Shown here piece after piece: positions 14,222 through 15,269 of a stretch of 15,269 bases of DNA. Position numbers and translations under genes: made by a program. Source of the stretch: Paracoccaceae bacterium (lineage in GTDB: Bacteria; Pseudomonadota; Alphaproteobacteria; Rhodobacterales; Rhodobacteraceae); assembly GCA_007121115.1 (NCBI GenBank), contig SKMI01000344.1:1-15269 (forward strand). Direction: 5' to 3'. Below the pieces are notes generated by a model. It saw only the letters and a list, made by a program, of their open reading frames with translations. It was not told where the DNA came from and made no database searches. The number at the start of each line of letters is the position of its first letter. Position 1 is the first letter of the stretch.

Positions 14222-14971
14222 TCAGCCCGCTGCAGTGTCCGGTGCCGGGCGCGCGCGGCGGGCGCGTATCTGCCCGCCCAATTCCAGCGTGTAGGCCGCG
14301 AGCGAATCCATCGCCGCGCCCGCAGCATCGGCATCCCGCGCCGCCACCGCATCGGCCAGCGCGCCGTGCAGTGCTACGATCCGGGCGCGCGAGCGGGCGG
14401 TGAAGGTGATCATGTTCATCAGGGGCTGCATCGCCTCCACCGCGCCGGCCAGATGCCAGGACAGCACCGGGTTGGCCGCCGCATCGACCAGCGCGCGGTG
14501 AAACGCCACGTCCGAGGCGCAGAAATCCTCGTCGCTCAGCCCCTCGGTCCCCTGCCGCGCGATCTCGGCGTGCAGGGCCGCCAGATGGGCTGGCGCGCGC
14601 CGGGCGCAGGCCAGTGGCAGGCAGGCGCGCTCCAGCGCGAAACGCGATTCGCAGGCGGTTTCGAAATCCACCCGGTTCATGGAGAGAAGCAGCGTGGCGG
14701 TGGTGACCAGATGCTCCTGCGCCTCGTCGAACCCCAGCCGGTTGACGAAGGCCCCGCCGGTGGCGCCGCGCTGGGTGCGGATCAGGTTCTGCGCCGCCAG
14801 CCGCTTCAGCGCCTCGCGCACCGTGGGGCGCGAGACGTTGAACTGCGCCGCGAGGTCCGATTCCGAGGGCAGGCGCCCGTCTGCGGGCAGGTCGCCGCCA
14901 AGGATCGCATCGCGGATGGTGCGTGCGATCTGCTGCGAGAAGTCCCGGTCGCTGTCCAGTTCGGTTTTCAC
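14222..14971 (-). CDS. GntR-family repressor, FadR (FCD) subfamily
   Basis: A 249-residue transcription factor. The N-terminal winged helix-turn-helix spans about residues 10-75 (SQQIARTIRDAILGGDLP, LPSESDLAAQFNVSRPTVRE, ALKRLAAQNLIRTQRGATGG). The C-terminal all-helical FCD ligand domain includes ACESRFALERACLPLA, SDVAFHRALVDAAANPVL and ALHGALADAVAARDADAAG. The usual FCD metal ligands appear as the Asp and His of SDVAFH and the His of ALHGAL. The last His, normally near AMxxHL, seems replaced in AMDSLAAY, so metal binding may be altered. GTG 14971 is preferred because GAGGG precedes it and the alternative TTG 14989 lies in the first operator. The gene is divergent from the membrane-protein gene and flanked by palindromes it probably binds. 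Confidence 0.9.
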   Translation of the reverse strand: MKTELDSDRDFSQQIARTIRDAILGGDLPADGRLPSESDLAAQFNVSRPTVREALKRLAAQNLIRTQRGATGGAFVNRLGFDEAQEHLVTTATLLLSMNRVDFETACESRFALERACLPLACARRAPAHLAALHAEIARQGTEGLSDEDFCASDVAFHRALVDAAANPVLSWHLAGAVEAMQPLMNMITFTARSRARIVALHGALADAVAARDADAAGAAMDSLAAYTLELGGQIRARRARPAPDTAAG

Positions 14972-14987
14972 GCGCGCCCTCGTTTGC

Positions 14988-15002
14988 AATTGTCAGACAA
15001 TT
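14988..15002. promoter_or_regulatory. Palindromic operator 1 (probable GntR/FadR-type site)
   Basis: A perfect inverted repeat, AATTGTC-A-GACAATT, lies just upstream of the GntR start codon. The TTGTCAGACAA centre matches the known FadR-subfamily operator layout (GT...AC half-sites around a short centre). It overlaps TTGTCA (14990-14995), a good rightward -35, and part of the leftward -10 GATAAT (15005-15000). Confidence 0.8.
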
Positions 15003-15010
15003 ATCGGTCT

Positions 15011-15027
15011 GATATGTCAGACATATC
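15011..15027. promoter_or_regulatory. Palindromic operator 2 (probable GntR/FadR-type site)
   Basis: A perfect 8-1-8 inverted repeat, GATATGTC-A-GACATATC, shares the TGTCAGACA core with operator 1. The two centres (14995 and 15019) are 24 bases apart. TATGTC at 15013-15018 is 17 bases from the TTGTCA of operator 1 and could be the -10 of the rightward gene. An extra TCTGA half-site at 15009-15012 precedes it, forming a second overlapping dyad GTCTGA-TATG-TCAGAC (15007-15022). Confidence 0.8.
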
Positions 15028-15075
15028 CGATTCACCGGGCCAGACCAAGCCCGAATGGGGCCGGAGGGGGGAGAG

Positions 15076-15269
15076 ATGCAGCTTGCCGGGCAATTGCGCA
15101 GGATGGGCGCGCCGCATTGGCTGGGCTTTTACGCGCTGGTCATCGCGGGCTGGGCGGCGCTTTACGCGATGCAACTGCCGCCCGATCTGGTCGCCGCCGC
15201 GCAGGTCTATGGCGCCGAGTTCTGGGCCGCGCTCTGCACGGTCGAGCCCGGACTGGCGGGCGCGCCGCA
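15076..15269 (+). CDS. Membrane protein, probably DUF2182 (predicted metal-binding), truncated by window edge
   Basis: Only the first 64 codons are present. The start ATG 15076 has an excellent SD (GGAGGGGGGAG). The product begins MQLAGQLRRMGAPHWLGFYA, with a transmembrane helix at about residues 17-35 (LGFYALVIAGWAALYAMQL) and then a soluble stretch LPPDLVAAAQVYGAEFWAAL. The PHWLGFY...WAALY opening and the length to the first helix resemble DUF2182 proteins (COG5486), recalled by eye only. The decisive later helices lie outside the window. Control by the divergent GntR protein is suggested by the two palindromes that cover its likely promoter. Confidence 0.55.
   Translation, partial: MQLAGQLRRMGAPHWLGFYALVIAGWAALYAMQLPPDLVAAAQVYGAEFWAALCTVEPGLAGAP

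Noticed and set aside
13617..15035. 472-residue minus-strand frame spanning the hydrolase and GntR genes
   Set aside because: It is a composite shadow frame. It runs antisense to the alpha/beta hydrolase and out of frame with the true GntR gene.
1..15269. CRISPR array, tRNA, rRNA or insertion sequence
   Set aside because: No regularly spaced repeats, cloverleaf sequences, ribosomal signatures or transposase motifs were seen on either strand.

Overview
This window looks like chromosomal DNA from an alphaproteobacterium of the Rhodobacteraceae (Roseobacter-type). The evidence is the high GC content, the CarD regulator with its typical sequence, the SUV3-type helicase, the FdxA seven-iron ferredoxin, and an intergenic double-hairpin element of a kind I remember from this family. 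The assignment rests on recognising proteins by eye, not on a database search. No tRNA, rRNA, insertion sequence or CRISPR array is visible.

Left part (1-4403): a tyrosyl-tRNA synthetase gene (tyrS, cut by the left edge) is divergent from anmK (anhydro-MurNAc kinase, cell-wall recycling). A hairpin element separates anmK from a leftward two-gene unit, an SCP2 sterol-carrier-like protein followed by an alpha/beta hydrolase of the lysophospholipase/monoacylglycerol-lipase type. Divergent from that unit is a secreted or periplasmic TPR protein whose mRNA may be leaderless.

Middle part (4468-9795): a large SUV3-like RNA helicase, a small S4-domain RNA-binding protein, ferredoxin FdxA and CarD form a rightward series. 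Between the helicase and the S4 gene sits a two-gene cassette (7452-8208) of clearly lower GC. It encodes an unrecognised 95-residue protein and a PIN-domain nuclease with its acidic active site intact. This is the most likely horizontally acquired element here and the best candidate for an unusual toxin-antitoxin-like pair. A good intrinsic terminator follows carD.

Right part (9898-15269): yebC overlaps a fumarylacetoacetate-hydrolase-family gene by four bases. The PRPP synthetase gene prs runs leftward. A 2-hydroxychromene-2-carboxylate-isomerase-family protein and an alpha/beta hydrolase run rightward, divergent from prs. A GntR/FadR-type repressor gene runs leftward and is divergent from a membrane-protein gene, probably DUF2182, cut by the right edge. 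Two nearly superposable perfect palindromes lie between this last pair and look like tandem operators for the GntR protein.

Most genes are housekeeping: translation, wall recycling, RNA metabolism, transcription initiation and nucleotide supply. Accessory interest is concentrated in the PIN cassette and in the GntR/DUF2182 control region.
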